Assembly (NCBI GenBank): GCA_041912595.1
Contig: JAYRMR010000004.1
Coordinates: 76,153-140,152 of the forward strand
Direction: 5' to 3'
From: Roseateles_B sp041912595
GTDB lineage: Bacteria; Pseudomonadota; Gammaproteobacteria; Burkholderiales; Burkholderiaceae_C
DNA: 64,000 nucleotides
Shown here: positions 25,520-34,946 of the stretch, in pieces
Layout of the letters: every line of letters begins with the position of its first letter
Position numbering within the stretch: the stretch's first letter is position 1
Translations under genes and position numbers: made by a program
Notes under the pieces: model-generated
What the model saw: the letters and a program-made list of their open reading frames with translations, nothing else
The model's database searches: none
What the model was told of the DNA's origin: nothing

Positions 25520-26374
25520 TCAGAGCAGGCGGTGCTGCAGGGCCGGCAGCTGCGTGCGCACGGCCGCCAGGCGCTCGGCGTCGAGCGTCGCCATCACCAC
25601 GCCCTCGCCCTCCGGCAGGCAGGCCAGGACCTGGCCCCACGGGTCGATGATGAGGCTGTGCCCCCAGGTGCGGCGGCCGTTCTCGTGGCGCCCGCCCTGG
25701 GCCGGCGCGATGACATAGGCCTGGTTCTCGACCGCGCGCGCGCGCAGCAGCAGCTCCCAGTGCGCCTCGCCGGTGGTGTAGGTGAAGGCGGCCGGCACGG
25801 CGATAAGGTCGCAGGGCGGCTGGCCCGGCGTGAAGCTCATGGCCCGGAACAGCTCCGGGAAGCGCAGGTCGTAGCAGACGGACAGCCCCGTGCGCCACGT
25901 CCGGCCGTCCCGCGCGCGCAGGTCCACCGTCACGGGCTGCTCGCCGCGCTCCAGCACCTGGCCTTCGTCGTAGGCTTCGCGGCCGTTGTTGAAGCGGAAG
26001 AGGTGGATCTTGTCGTAGCGCGCGGCCCGCTGGCCATCGGGGGCATAGACGCACACGCTGTTGCGCACGCGCTCGCCGGCGGCCTCGCCCTCGCAGGCGA
26101 TCGGCAGCGTGCCGCCGAGCACCCACACGCCCAGCTCCCGCGCCGCGTGGGCCAGGGCGCGCTGCAGGGGCGCGGCGGCGTCGGGCGCGACCGCCAGATC
26201 ACGCTCGGCGATGGCGAGCTTGTCGCGGTCCTGCTGGCCCATCAGGCAGAAGTACTCGGGCAGGGCCACGGCCTCGGCGCCGCCGGCCGCGGCCTGCGCC
26301 ATGAGCTCGCAGGCGCGCGCCAGGTTGCGGGCGGCGTCGGGCGTGGACACCATCTGGATGGCAGCGATCTTCAA
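25520..26374 (-). CDS. Carbon-nitrogen hydrolase (Nit1/omega-amidase-like nitrilase superfamily)
   Basis: A 284-residue cytosolic amidase with the nitrilase triad Glu40 (LPEYF), Lys122 (YDKIHLF) and Cys167 (SVCYDLRFPE). Length and motifs fit the Nit branch; members hydrolyse deaminated glutathione or omega-amides such as alpha-ketoglutaramate. The start is an unusual TTG at 26374, chosen because GAGGAGA lies six bases upstream and the family start IAAIQM follows directly. That ribosome-binding site overlaps the stop codon of the YhdP-like gene, so the two are an operon and translation is probably coupled. Confidence 0.9.
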   Translation of the reverse strand: MKIAAIQMVSTPDAARNLARACELMAQAAAGGAEAVALPEYFCLMGQQDRDKLAIAERDLAVAPDAAAPLQRALAHAARELGVWVLGGTLPIACEGEAAGERVRNSVCVYAPDGQRAARYDKIHLFRFNNGREAYDEGQVLERGEQPVTVDLRARDGRTWRTGLSVCYDLRFPELFRAMSFTPGQPPCDLIAVPAAFTYTTGEAHWELLLRARAVENQAYVIAPAQGGRHENGRRTWGHSLIIDPWGQVLACLPEGEGVVMATLDAERLAAVRTQLPALQHRLL

Positions 26375-26384
26375 GGTCTTCTCC

Positions 26385-29300
26385 TCAGGGGGTGATGGCG
26401 GACGGCGGATTGGCGGACGGCCCCGACGCCGGCGCGCTGGCAGGGGCCGGCGCGGGAGCCGACGCGGGCATCGCCGCAGCCGGCTTGCTGGCGGCGTCAT
26501 CGGGCACGCCGCCCTTGTGCGGCACTTCCTCGACCTTGGGCGACTCCCAGGTCCCGGTGACGTGGAACTCGCTCGTGCCGGCCGCCGCCATGGGCTTGCG
26601 CAGCAGCAGCTGGGCGAGGAAGGTGCCGAGGCCGATGGCCGGGTTGATGGCGGCATAGGCCAGCGAGGCCCCGCCCGCATTGACCTGCGGCACCACGAGC
26701 ACGCGCAGGTCCTGGGTCTCGCGGGCGAGGTCCGCGTGCCCGTCCATCAGCACCAGCGCCTGCACGCCGCGCATGCGCAGGTTCTCGCTGCGGGCGAGGC
26801 CGCGCTCGATGCGCGCGTCGCCCTCGAAGCTGTCGAAGGCAAAGCCCTCGGCGAAGACGTCGCGGAAGTCCAGCAGCAGGCGCCGCGGCAGGCTCTGCAG
26901 GCTCAGCACGCCCAGCAGGCGGCCGACGCCGGGCTCGGCCTTCAGGAACTGGCCCGCGTCCAGCGCGACGTTGAGCTGGCCGCCCATGCTGGCGTAGTCG
27001 GGCGACAGCGGCGAGCCCTGCCAGCCCAGCTGCCCGCGCAGCTTGCCGCGTCCGTTGCGCAAGACCTGACCCTGCCCCATGCGCTCCAGGAGCTTGCCGG
27101 CATCGGCCACATCGAGCTGCCAGTCCAGCTGGGTGCGGCGCTGCGTCTGGCCGGGTTCGGCCTTCCACTGGCCGGTGGCGCTGAGCGTGGCGTCCGGGCT
27201 CTTGAGCTGCAGACGGTTGAGCTTCCATTCGCGCCCCGCAGGCAGTCGCGGCCCCTGCAGCTGCGCCTCGACCTCCAGACGGCCGAGGCGCTTGCCGCGC
27301 AGCTCGAAGTCGTCCACCACCACGTCCAGCGCCGGCACCTGGGTGTCCGTCTTCTCCAGCAGCTGGCTGACGGAATCGGCCTCGCTCTTGGGCAGCGACA
27401 GGCGGCTCAGGCGCGCGAACAGACGCCCGCCCTGCGGCGCGGCGTTGTCCCGCCAGTCGATCTGGCCGGCCAGCTGCTCGGCGTCCAGCGTGCCGCGCCA
27501 GGACCAGGCGTCGGCCCGGGTGAGGCTGGCGTTCAGGCGGTTGATGGCCCGCCCGCCCACCTGCAGCTGCTGGGCCTGCAGCTGGATGCGGGTCGGCCCG
27601 TAGCCGGCGTCGCCACCACCACCACCACTGCCACCGCCCGTGCTGCCCAGCAGCTGGGACTCCACCGCCAGCCACGGATCGGCCAGCAGGCGCCCCAGGC
27701 GGGCCTGGAAGAGCACGCCGCTGTCCGGCAACGCGGGCAGGCGGTCCTCGACCGCAATGGCGCCACGCAGCACCCTGGGGGCCTCCGCCTCGCTGGTGTC
27801 GCGCTGGTAGACGGCATGAAGCAGGTTGCCGACGTCCAGGCGCAGCTCGTCGCGCTGGGCGCCGGTCGACTGCGTCTGGTAGAGCAGCGGCAGGCTGGTG
27901 TCGGCGTCCTTGCGCAGCGGGGCGGGCAGGTCCACGCCGAGGCCCTGCAACGAGGACTGCACCGAGATCTCCGTGGCCCCGCCCCGGATGCCGAGCTGCA
28001 GCCGGTACGCCGCCTGCCCGGTCATGAAGGACCCGAGCCGGCTCACGAGCCCCATCTCGGCCGCGCGGCGCAGACCGTCCGCCGTGGCCACGCCCTGACC
28101 GGTGAAGCGCAGGCTGCCGTCCTTCTGGCTGCCGCCCTCGAAGCTGGCGTCGCCGCCCAGCACCTGGGCCTGGCCGCCGGTGATCTGCAGGCCCTTGTGG
28201 TCGAAATCGACCCGCCCCTTCGCCGCGCCGAGCAGCGGCACATCGGGCCGCAGGCGCAGGTCATTGCCCTGCAGCTGCACGCTGCCCTTGACCTGCGTGC
28301 CCTCCACGCGATCCAGCGGCATCTGCAGGCTCAGCTTGAGGCCGGCATTGCCGTTGGAGGTGGCCGTGGCGAGGGCATTGCCCGTCCACTGGCCGACAGG
28401 TGAGACGTTGACGAAGCGGATCAGCTCCGAGGCCGGGCCGCGGCCCACGCCGTCCAGCGCCAGCACCTGGTGGTGGATGAGGTCGCGGATGCCGCCGTTC
28501 ACGCCGGTGAGCTCGTAGCCCAGCACCTGCGCCCGGCCGTTGCGGATGCTCATGCTGCCGCGGTCGAAGAGCAGCTCGGCCTGCACCCGCTCCATCACGG
28601 GCCACGGGGATTCGTAGGCCGGGACGCCCTCGCGGGCGGCGTGGCTCGGCACGTAGGCGAGCAGGACGTCGCGGGCCTGCGCGCTGATGCGGAACTGGCC
28701 GTCCTTGCTGCGGTCGTAGGGGAAGTCCCAGAGGTCGCCGCGGCTGCGGAACTGCACGTTGCTGGCGGTACCGTCGAGTACGGCGTCGCGGACGTAGTGG
28801 CGGGCCTGGTCGCCCACGCCGAGCGGCAGGTAGCGCCAGACCGCCGCGGCCTTGGCCTCGGACAGCCGCCCGTTCAGGTCCAGCAGGCCCGGCAGGCGAC
28901 CGCCGCGGCCGACGCCCTCGCCCGCGCCGGTGCGCCAGGTGGCCTCCAGCTCGCCCAGCAGGTCCTCGTTGGCGACGCTCACCTCGCTGGCCTTGAGCTC
29001 GACCATCGGCAGACCATTCGGGCGCGGCTCGATGCGCCAGTCCAGCTGGGCCGAGAGGCGCTGGATCGGGATGCGCGGCGCCTCGAAGACACCGGGGAAC
29101 TCCACCGAGCCCTCGCTGATGTGCAGCTGCGCCTGCCCGCCGCGCTCGGTGGCCTCGAAGCGCAGGCTCGCGCCGTCCAGCCCGGGGCGGCCCACGTGCA
29201 GGGCGTCGGCGCCGGCCTGGGCCTCCATGCTGAACTGCGTCAGCTGCCCGCGGGCCCGGTAGCGGCTCGGGGCGTCCAGGCTGCCCTCCCAGCTCGCCCC

Positions 29301-30554
29301 CAGCTCGCTGAGCACGCCCTGCGGGGCGATGTCGTCGATCAGGCGGCGCAGCGGCTCGCCCAGCGGCAGCTTGGTCGCGATGCGGGCCAGCAGGTCGAGG
29401 TCCAGGCGCTGGGCCTTGAGCTCGCCGCCGACGATGCGCCCGGGCGACGGGGCCTGGGTGACGTCGCGTTCGCCGGCCTGGGCTTCCTGCACGCTGAGGG
29501 ACCAGTCGCTGCGGGGCCAGACGAGGCGGTCGTCCAGCTCGAAGCCCAGCTGCTTGGCGGAGAGCGTCAGCTGCGTGCCGCTGCGGCGCAGCTCCAGGCG
29601 ACCGGCGATGCCGCTGAGGTCGAGCACGTCGACCCGGGGCGACAGGCGCATGCGCACCGAGCGCAGCGCCATGTCCAGCGTGAGGGCCTGCGGCTGGCCT
29701 TCGCGGATCTCGGCCCAGGCCCGCAGCGCGCCGTCGCCCTCGGACAGCTCGAATGGCAGGTCCAGGTAGCGGCGCAGCTCGCGCACATCGGCCCGGGGCA
29801 GGTCGGCGAAGAGATCGCCGCTCCAGTGCTGGAATTCGCTCGGCCGGCTCAGCAGGGCCTGCTTGAAGCGCCCGCGCAGGCTCAGGGCCTGGCCCCAGGC
29901 CGCGGGCGGCGTGGCGTCCAGGCGCAGGTCGTGGTGGACGAGGCCGTTGCGCATGACGAGATCCAGCCCGCCGAGCTCCAGCGGCGGTGCCTGGCGTTTC
30001 TCGTCCACCCAGCGGATACGGCCCTGGCGGATGACGAATTCCGGCTGGGAGAAGAACCAGTCCGCGAGCTCGGCGCCGTCGGTGGAGCGCTCGCCCTCGG
30101 CGATGTCCAGGCCCGCCACGAAGATGCGGCCGCGTTTGTCCCGCCGCAGCTCGAGCTCCGGCTTGCTGATCAGCAGCTGGGCAAAGCGCACCTCCAGGGC
30201 GTAGAGGGAGCGCAGGGACAGCACGGCCTTCACCTCGGGCAGGCGCAGCGCGGTGCGGCCCTGGGCGTCGCTCAGGCGCAGGTCATGCAGGGTGATGGCG
30301 GGCAGCCAGGCGCCGGGATCGGCCTCCAGGCGGCCGATCTCGGTCTTCAACCCCAGAACGCGGGTGGCTTGTTGCTCCAGCGGCGCACGCCATCGATCCA
30401 GCTGCGGCAGAATCGCCCAGTGAAGCGTGAGCCAGGCTGCCAGCAGCAGGGTGCACAGCATCAGCAGGGCGATGACGACCCAGCGCATGCAGCGGCGCGT
30501 CCACCAGAGCGGACGCCGGCAGGCAGCAAGCGTTTGGGCAATCAGCGAAGACAT
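26385..30554 (-). CDS. yhdP: YhdP-family AsmA-like inner-membrane protein
   Basis: A 1389-residue protein anchored by one N-terminal helix (about 25-50, VVIALLMLCTLLLAAWLTL) with a huge periplasmic beta-rich part, ending in the AsmA-like C-terminal region (VLMDGHADLARETQDLRVLVVPQVNAG, then AYAAINPAIGLGTFLAQ). YhdP and its relatives TamB and YdbH form hydrophobic-groove bridges that carry phospholipids to the outer membrane. A Gly/Ser tract (GSTGGGSGGGGGDAG) near residue 985 is a flexible linker not typical of the family, and the C terminus has an Ala/Pro-rich tail. ATG 30554 is chosen because the hydrophobic anchor then sits near the start; an upstream GTG at 30626 is possible. It diverges from glnE across 140 bases. 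Confidence 0.92.
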   Translation of the reverse strand: MSSLIAQTLAACRRPLWWTRRCMRWVVIALLMLCTLLLAAWLTLHWAILPQLDRWRAPLEQQATRVLGLKTEIGRLEADPGAWLPAITLHDLRLSDAQGRTALRLPEVKAVLSLRSLYALEVRFAQLLISKPELELRRDKRGRIFVAGLDIAEGERSTDGAELADWFFSQPEFVIRQGRIRWVDEKRQAPPLELGGLDLVMRNGLVHHDLRLDATPPAAWGQALSLRGRFKQALLSRPSEFQHWSGDLFADLPRADVRELRRYLDLPFELSEGDGALRAWAEIREGQPQALTLDMALRSVRMRLSPRVDVLDLSGIAGRLELRRSGTQLTLSAKQLGFELDDRLVWPRSDWSLSVQEAQAGERDVTQAPSPGRIVGGELKAQRLDLDLLARIATKLPLGEPLRRLIDDIAPQGVLSELGASWEGSLDAPSRYRARGQLTQFSMEAQAGADALHVGRPGLDGASLRFEATERGGQAQLHISEGSVEFPGVFEAPRIPIQRLSAQLDWRIEPRPNGLPMVELKASEVSVANEDLLGELEATWRTGAGEGVGRGGRLPGLLDLNGRLSEAKAAAVWRYLPLGVGDQARHYVRDAVLDGTASNVQFRSRGDLWDFPYDRSKDGQFRISAQARDVLLAYVPSHAAREGVPAYESPWPVMERVQAELLFDRGSMSIRNGRAQVLGYELTGVNGGIRDLIHHQVLALDGVGRGPASELIRFVNVSPVGQWTGNALATATSNGNAGLKLSLQMPLDRVEGTQVKGSVQLQGNDLRLRPDVPLLGAAKGRVDFDHKGLQITGGQAQVLGGDASFEGGSQKDGSLRFTGQGVATADGLRRAAEMGLVSRLGSFMTGQAAYRLQLGIRGGATEISVQSSLQGLGVDLPAPLRKDADTSLPLLYQTQSTGAQRDELRLDVGNLLHAVYQRDTSEAEAPRVLRGAIAVEDRLPALPDSGVLFQARLGRLLADPWLAVESQLLGSTGGGSGGGGGDAGYGPTRIQLQAQQLQVGGRAINRLNASLTRADAWSWRGTLDAEQLAGQIDWRDNAAPQGGRLFARLSRLSLPKSEADSVSQLLEKTDTQVPALDVVVDDFELRGKRLGRLEVEAQLQGPRLPAGREWKLNRLQLKSPDATLSATGQWKAEPGQTQRRTQLDWQLDVADAGKLLERMGQGQVLRNGRGKLRGQLGWQGSPLSPDYASMGGQLNVALDAGQFLKAEPGVGRLLGVLSLQSLPRRLLLDFRDVFAEGFAFDSFEGDARIERGLARSENLRMRGVQALVLMDGHADLARETQDLRVLVVPQVNAGGASLAYAAINPAIGLGTFLAQLLLRKPMAAAGTSEFHVTGTWESPKVEEVPHKGGVPDDAASKPAAAMPASAPAPAPASAPASGPSANPPSAITP

Positions 30555-30694
30555 GACAGAGGCACGAGAGGCCGGCAATCGGCAGTGGACACCATGAGTT
30601 TTGATTCGAAGCCTCGGCCAGCGCACGTGCTGAAGCGCACGGCGGCCCTTCGCTCGTGGAATGCCCTGGCATCTTACCCAGGGGCATCCCGGCG

Positions 30695-33493
30695 ATGAGC
30701 ACCATGGAGCAAAGTTTTACGAAGCCCGGCGACGCGCCGACCGCCCTGCCGCTTGCCAGTGCCGCGCACAGCCGCTTCGTGCAGCGCATCCGCCGCCGCT
30801 ACGAGGCCGAGCTGCCCTTGCTGCCTCCCGGCATCCCCGGCCGCGAGGCGATGCAGACGCTGATCGGGCAGCTGCAGGCCGGCGGCCGCACGCTCGCCAG
30901 CAGCCTGCGGGTGTGCCGCCACCTGGTGCTGGAGCGCCTCGCCGTGGCCGACATCGAGCAGGCCGCCCCCATGCCCGCCATCACGGAGGCCATGACCACG
31001 CTGGCCGAGGTCACGCTGTGCGCCGCCCTGCAGCAGGCCCGCCTCGAGCAGGACGAAGTGAACGGCGAGCCCCGCAATGAGGCCGGCGAGCCCATCGAGT
31101 TCTGGGTCATCGGCATGGGCAAGCTGGGCGGGCGCGAGCTCAATGTCTCGTCCGATATCGACCTGATCTACGTCTACGAGGACGACGGCCAGACGCTGGG
31201 GCCCCGCGTGGTCACGGCGCACGAGTACTTCAGCCTGGTGGCCAAGCGGCTCTACGCCCTGATCGGCGACGTCACCGAGGACGGCCAGGTCTTCCGCGTG
31301 GACCTCGCCCTGCGGCCCAACGGCAACTCCGGGCCGCCGGTGGTGAGCCTGTCGATGCTGGAGGAGTACTTCCTCGTGCAGGGCCGCGAATGGGAGCGCT
31401 TCGCCTGGCTCAAGAGCCGCGTGGTGGCGCCGGCCCAGCCCGAGGCCGGCGAGCCGCCCTCGCGTGCCGTGGCGCTGCGCTCGCTCGTGACGCCCTTCGT
31501 CTACCGCCGCTACCTGGACTACGGCGTCTTCGAGGGCCTGCGCCAGCTGCACCGCAAGATCCGCGACGAGGCCCAGCGCCGCGCCGCCGGCCGCCCGGAG
31601 CGCGCCAATGACGTCAAGCTCTCGCGCGGGGGCATCCGCGAGATCGAGTTCATCGTGCAGCTGCTGCAGGTGGTGCGCGGCGGGCAGTTCCCCGAGATCC
31701 GCACCCGCTCGACCGTCAAGGCGCTGGGCCGGCTCGCCGCGCGCGGCCTCATGAAGCCGGCCACCGCCGAGAAGCTGGCCGAGGCCTACGACTTCCTGCG
31801 CCGCGTCGAGCACCGCATCCAGTTCCTGGACGACCAGCAGACGCACTGTCTGCCCGGCTGCGACGACGACCTCGGCTGGATCGCCCGCTCCATGGGCATG
31901 GCCTGCACGAGCGAGGCCTGCCAGCTGCTGGACCGGCTGTGCGAGGTGCGCGAGCTGGTGGCGACGGAGTTCGACGCCCTGCTGCACGACGGCCAGGCGC
32001 CCGGCGCCGGCAACTGCAAGAAGGGCCAGTGCGGCGGTCCGCCGCTGCCGGTGGACGCCGATGAGTTCCTGGAAAAGCTGCCGCCGGAGCTGTCCGAGGC
32101 CGTGCGCCGCTGGGCGCAGCAGCCGCGGGTGCAGAACCTGCGCGAGGAGTCCCGCCTGCGCCTGGCCAAGCTGGTCGGCCGCACCGCGCTGGGCGTGCGC
32201 GACGGCGAATGCAGCCTCGATGCCGCCCTGCGCTTCATCGACTGGATGGAGCCCCTGCTGCGTCGCGAGAGCTACCTCGCGCTGCTGGTCGAGCGACCGT
32301 CCGTCCATTCGCGCCTGCTGCGGCTGCTGGGCCTGGCCCGCTGGCCGATGCGCTATCTGATGCAGCACCCCGGCGTGATCGACGAGCTGGCGGACACCCG
32401 CCTGCTGCACGAACGCTTCGACGGCGCCACCTTCATCGCCGACCTCCAGGCCCGCCACGACGCCTGGGCGCAGCACGGCGAGGCCGACGAGGAAGCGCTG
32501 CTGGACAGCGTGCGCCGCGCCCACCATGCCGAGGTCTTCCGCACGCTGGTGCGCGACGTCGAGGGCGAGATCACGGTCGAGCAGGTCGCCGATGACCTCT
32601 CCGCGCTGGCCGATGCGACGCTGCAGTGCGTGATCGACTGGGCCTGGTCGCGCCTGAAGCAGAAGCACCGCGAGCAGCCCTGCTTCGCCGTCATCGCCTA
32701 CGGCAAGCTCGGTGGCAAGGAGCTGGGCTATGGCGGCGACCTCGACGTGGTCTTCCTCTTCGACAACGAGCAGGACACCGACGAGAACGCCCCCGAGGCC
32801 TACGCCGCCTTCGTGCGCAAGCTCATCACCTGGCTCACGCTGCGCACGGCCGCGGGCGAGCTCTTCGACATCGACACCGCCCTGCGGCCCAACGGCAACT
32901 CCGGGCTGCTCGTCACCTCGATGGCCTCCTTCGGCAACTACCAGATCGGCCGGGGCAGCAACACCGCGTGGACCTGGGAACACCAGGCCATCACGCGGGC
33001 CCGCTTCTGCGCGGGCGATGCCGGCCTGGCCCAGCGCTTCGAGGACGTCCGCCGCCAGGTGCTGACCGCCCCGCGCGACCCGCAGGCGCTGCGCCAGGAG
33101 GTGCAGGCCATGCGCGAGAAGGTGCGCACGGCGCGCCCGGTGAAGCCGGGGCTCTTCGACGTCAAGCACAGCCCGGGCGGCATGATGGATGCCGAGTTCG
33201 CGCTCCAGTACCTGATCCTGGCGCATTCCGGCCAGCATCCCGAGCTCCTCGCCAACGCCGGCAACATCGCGCTGCTGCAGCGGGCCGAGGAGGCCGGGCT
33301 GCTGCCCGCGGGCGTCGGCCGCAACGCGGCCAATGCCTACCGCGAGCTGCGCCGCCTGCAGCACCGGGCACGCCTGGACGAGCAGAGCACCGCGCTCGAT
33401 GAAGCCGCCCAGGCGGCCCAGGGCACGGCCCCGCTGCAGGCCGCCGTGCGGACGCTGTGGCAGGCGGTATTCCCTCCCGAGACGGCCGCCTGA
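30695..33493 (+). CDS. glnE: Bifunctional glutamine synthetase adenylyltransferase / deadenylase
   Basis: A 932-residue enzyme that adds AMP to and removes it from a Tyr of glutamine synthetase, under control of PII protein and glutamine. Two nucleotidyltransferase domains are visible: the N-terminal deadenylase with GMGKLGGRELNVSSDIDLIY (about 140-160) and the C-terminal adenylyltransferase with AYGKLGGKELGYGGDLDVVF (about 670-690), each followed by a regulatory helical domain (GGIREIEF and GGMMDAEFAL). A small CxxxxC insert (NCKKGQCGG) near 435-445 looks unusual and could be a local variant. The stop overlaps the next gene's start by one base. Confidence 0.97.
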   Translation: MSTMEQSFTKPGDAPTALPLASAAHSRFVQRIRRRYEAELPLLPPGIPGREAMQTLIGQLQAGGRTLASSLRVCRHLVLERLAVADIEQAAPMPAITEAMTTLAEVTLCAALQQARLEQDEVNGEPRNEAGEPIEFWVIGMGKLGGRELNVSSDIDLIYVYEDDGQTLGPRVVTAHEYFSLVAKRLYALIGDVTEDGQVFRVDLALRPNGNSGPPVVSLSMLEEYFLVQGREWERFAWLKSRVVAPAQPEAGEPPSRAVALRSLVTPFVYRRYLDYGVFEGLRQLHRKIRDEAQRRAAGRPERANDVKLSRGGIREIEFIVQLLQVVRGGQFPEIRTRSTVKALGRLAARGLMKPATAEKLAEAYDFLRRVEHRIQFLDDQQTHCLPGCDDDLGWIARSMGMACTSEACQLLDRLCEVRELVATEFDALLHDGQAPGAGNCKKGQCGGPPLPVDADEFLEKLPPELSEAVRRWAQQPRVQNLREESRLRLAKLVGRTALGVRDGECSLDAALRFIDWMEPLLRRESYLALLVERPSVHSRLLRLLGLARWPMRYLMQHPGVIDELADTRLLHERFDGATFIADLQARHDAWAQHGEADEEALLDSVRRAHHAEVFRTLVRDVEGEITVEQVADDLSALADATLQCVIDWAWSRLKQKHREQPCFAVIAYGKLGGKELGYGGDLDVVFLFDNEQDTDENAPEAYAAFVRKLITWLTLRTAAGELFDIDTALRPNGNSGLLVTSMASFGNYQIGRGSNTAWTWEHQAITRARFCAGDAGLAQRFEDVRRQVLTAPRDPQALRQEVQAMREKVRTARPVKPGLFDVKHSPGGMMDAEFALQYLILAHSGQHPELLANAGNIALLQRAEEAGLLPAGVGRNAANAYRELRRLQHRARLDEQSTALDEAAQAAQGTAPLQAAVRTLWQAVFPPETAA

Positions 33494-34065
33494 TGCGCGC
33501 GTGGACCACCCTGTGCGCCGCCGCCGCGGCGCTGGCGCTGCTGGCGGCCCTCCTCGCCACCTCCGTGCTGCCCGCCGGACGCGTGGACTGGCAGGCCGAC
33601 CTCGTCTGGCAGCAGCCCTGGCGGCTGTGGACCGGTGCCCTCGTGCACTGGAGCTGGCATCACCTGCTCGCCAATCTCGCGGGCTGCCTCGTGCTGGCGC
33701 TGCTCGGCTGGGCCAGCGAGCCGGGCGGGCGCGCGGCCCTGGCCTGGTTCATCGCCTGGCCGCTCACGCAACTGGGCCTGCTGCTGCAGCCCGGCCTGCA
33801 CCGCTACGGCGGGCTGTCCGGCGTGCTGCACGCCGGCGTGGCCGTGCTGGTGGTGATGCTGTGGCAGCGCAAGGGGCGCGAGCGGGCGCTGGGCGCGGCC
33901 ATCGGCCTGGGCCTCGTGCTCAAGCTGCTGTCGGAGCAGCCCCTGGGCGCGCCGCTGCGCACGGTCATCGGCTGGGACGTGCCCATCGCGCCCTTCGCGC
34001 ACCTGTCCGGCGCGGCCGCCGGGCTGTTGTGCGGCTTGCTGCTCCTGCGCGGCGGCAAGCGCTGA
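33493..34065 (+). CDS. rrtA: Rhombosortase (rhomboid-family intramembrane protease)
   Basis: A 190-residue six-helix membrane protein of the rhomboid superfamily, short type. The active-site Ser is in GLSGVLHAG and the His in APFAHLSGAAAG, with WSWHHLLANLAGC earlier. This is the pattern of RrtA, which cuts GlyGly-CTERM tails and moves those proteins to the surface or lipid-anchors them. The ATG overlaps the glnE stop (TGATG), so translation is coupled. No obvious GlyGly-CTERM substrate lies in the window. Confidence 0.85.
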   Translation: MRAWTTLCAAAAALALLAALLATSVLPAGRVDWQADLVWQQPWRLWTGALVHWSWHHLLANLAGCLVLALLGWASEPGGRAALAWFIAWPLTQLGLLLQPGLHRYGGLSGVLHAGVAVLVVMLWQRKGRERALGAAIGLGLVLKLLSEQPLGAPLRTVIGWDVPIAPFAHLSGAAAGLLCGLLLLRGGKR

Positions 34066-34084
34066 ACGGGCCGTGCCGCTCGCC

Positions 34085-34132
34085 GCGTTGCACGCGGCGT
34101 TGCACGCCTCTTTGCACGCCTGTTCGTGCGCC
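34085..34132. repeat. Four-copy 12-base tandem repeat
   Basis: Consecutive 12-base units GCGTTGCACGCG, GCGTTGCACGCC, TCTTTGCACGCC and TGTTCGTGCGCC lie just after the rhombosortase stop. If translated, the region would give a Leu-His-Ala period; I regard it as non-coding. The copies decay from left to right. Confidence 0.8.
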
Positions 34133-34230
34133 ACATCGCTCGCCGCGTCACAGGCGGCCTCCAGCGCTGCACGCCCTGTCGGCCCGCCACTCCTCGCCCC
34201 ACACGCCCGTCGGCGATGGGGGCGCGCGGC

Positions 34231-34728
34231 TCAGACCTCGCGGGTCATGAAGAGGCTGTAGGGGTCCTCGCCATAGCCTTCGAAGGGGCCGCAGGTCTCG
34301 AAGCCGGCGGAGCGGTACAGCGCATGGGCCGGCGCGAAGAAGGGCTGCGGACCGGTCTCGAGACTGAGGCGTCGCACGCCCTGGTCGCGGGCGTCGTCCA
34401 GCAGGCGGTTCAGCAGCGCGCGAGCCACGCCCCGGCCGCGGGCGGCGGTGGCGGTGCGCATGGACTTCAGCTCGGCATGCTCACCGCTGAGGCGCTTGAG
34501 GGCGCCGCAGCCCAGCAGCTCGCCGGCGGCATCCCAGGCCGTCCAGAAGCGGACCTCGGGCCGCTTCAGCCGCTCGAGATCCAGCGCATGCACGCTTTCG
34601 GGCGGGGACACGCGCCGCATGTCCGCCAGGTGCTCCTCCAGCAAGGCCGCGATGCGCGGGTCGCTGAGGTCATCGAGGCGCAGGCGCAGGCCGGTGGCGG
34701 CCACGGGCGGCAGGGTGGATGTGTGCAT
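34231..34728 (-). CDS. GNAT-family N-acetyltransferase
   Basis: A 165-residue acetyltransferase. The acetyl-CoA loop is TAARGRGVARALLNRLLDDA (R/Q-x-x-G-x-G/A motif), followed by LSLETG and ALYRSAGFETCGPF, the usual C-terminal strand and helix. Its nearest relatives act on small molecules or amino acids, but the substrate is not evident. AAGGAGGG lies upstream of the ATG at 34728, a strong ribosome-binding site. It converges with the glnE/rrtA pair. Confidence 0.92.
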   Translation of the reverse strand: MHTSTLPPVAATGLRLRLDDLSDPRIAALLEEHLADMRRVSPPESVHALDLERLKRPEVRFWTAWDAAGELLGCGALKRLSGEHAELKSMRTATAARGRGVARALLNRLLDDARDQGVRRLSLETGPQPFFAPAHALYRSAGFETCGPFEGYGEDPYSLFMTREV

Positions 34729-34946
34729 GGGGCGTCCCTCCTTCGTTCGAGTGCATCAGGATCCCGGGGACTGCGCAAGCGCCGTGCCAGCGGTGGCTCC
34801 GCAGGCGGGATGCCCGTGCACCAACAACAGGCCTGGATCGACGCCCCTCGCCCGCCCTGCGCCGCGCCCGTGCGGCAATGCCCGCACAATGCACCCGCCC
34901 GGTGCGCGCGTGTCGGGCGTCCCCATTCTTCACCGCAGTACCCGCC

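Noticed and set aside
34073..34261. Frame with a repeating Leu-His-Ala pattern after the rhombosortase gene
   Set aside because: It is the reading of a decayed 12-base tandem repeat and overlaps the GNAT gene's end.
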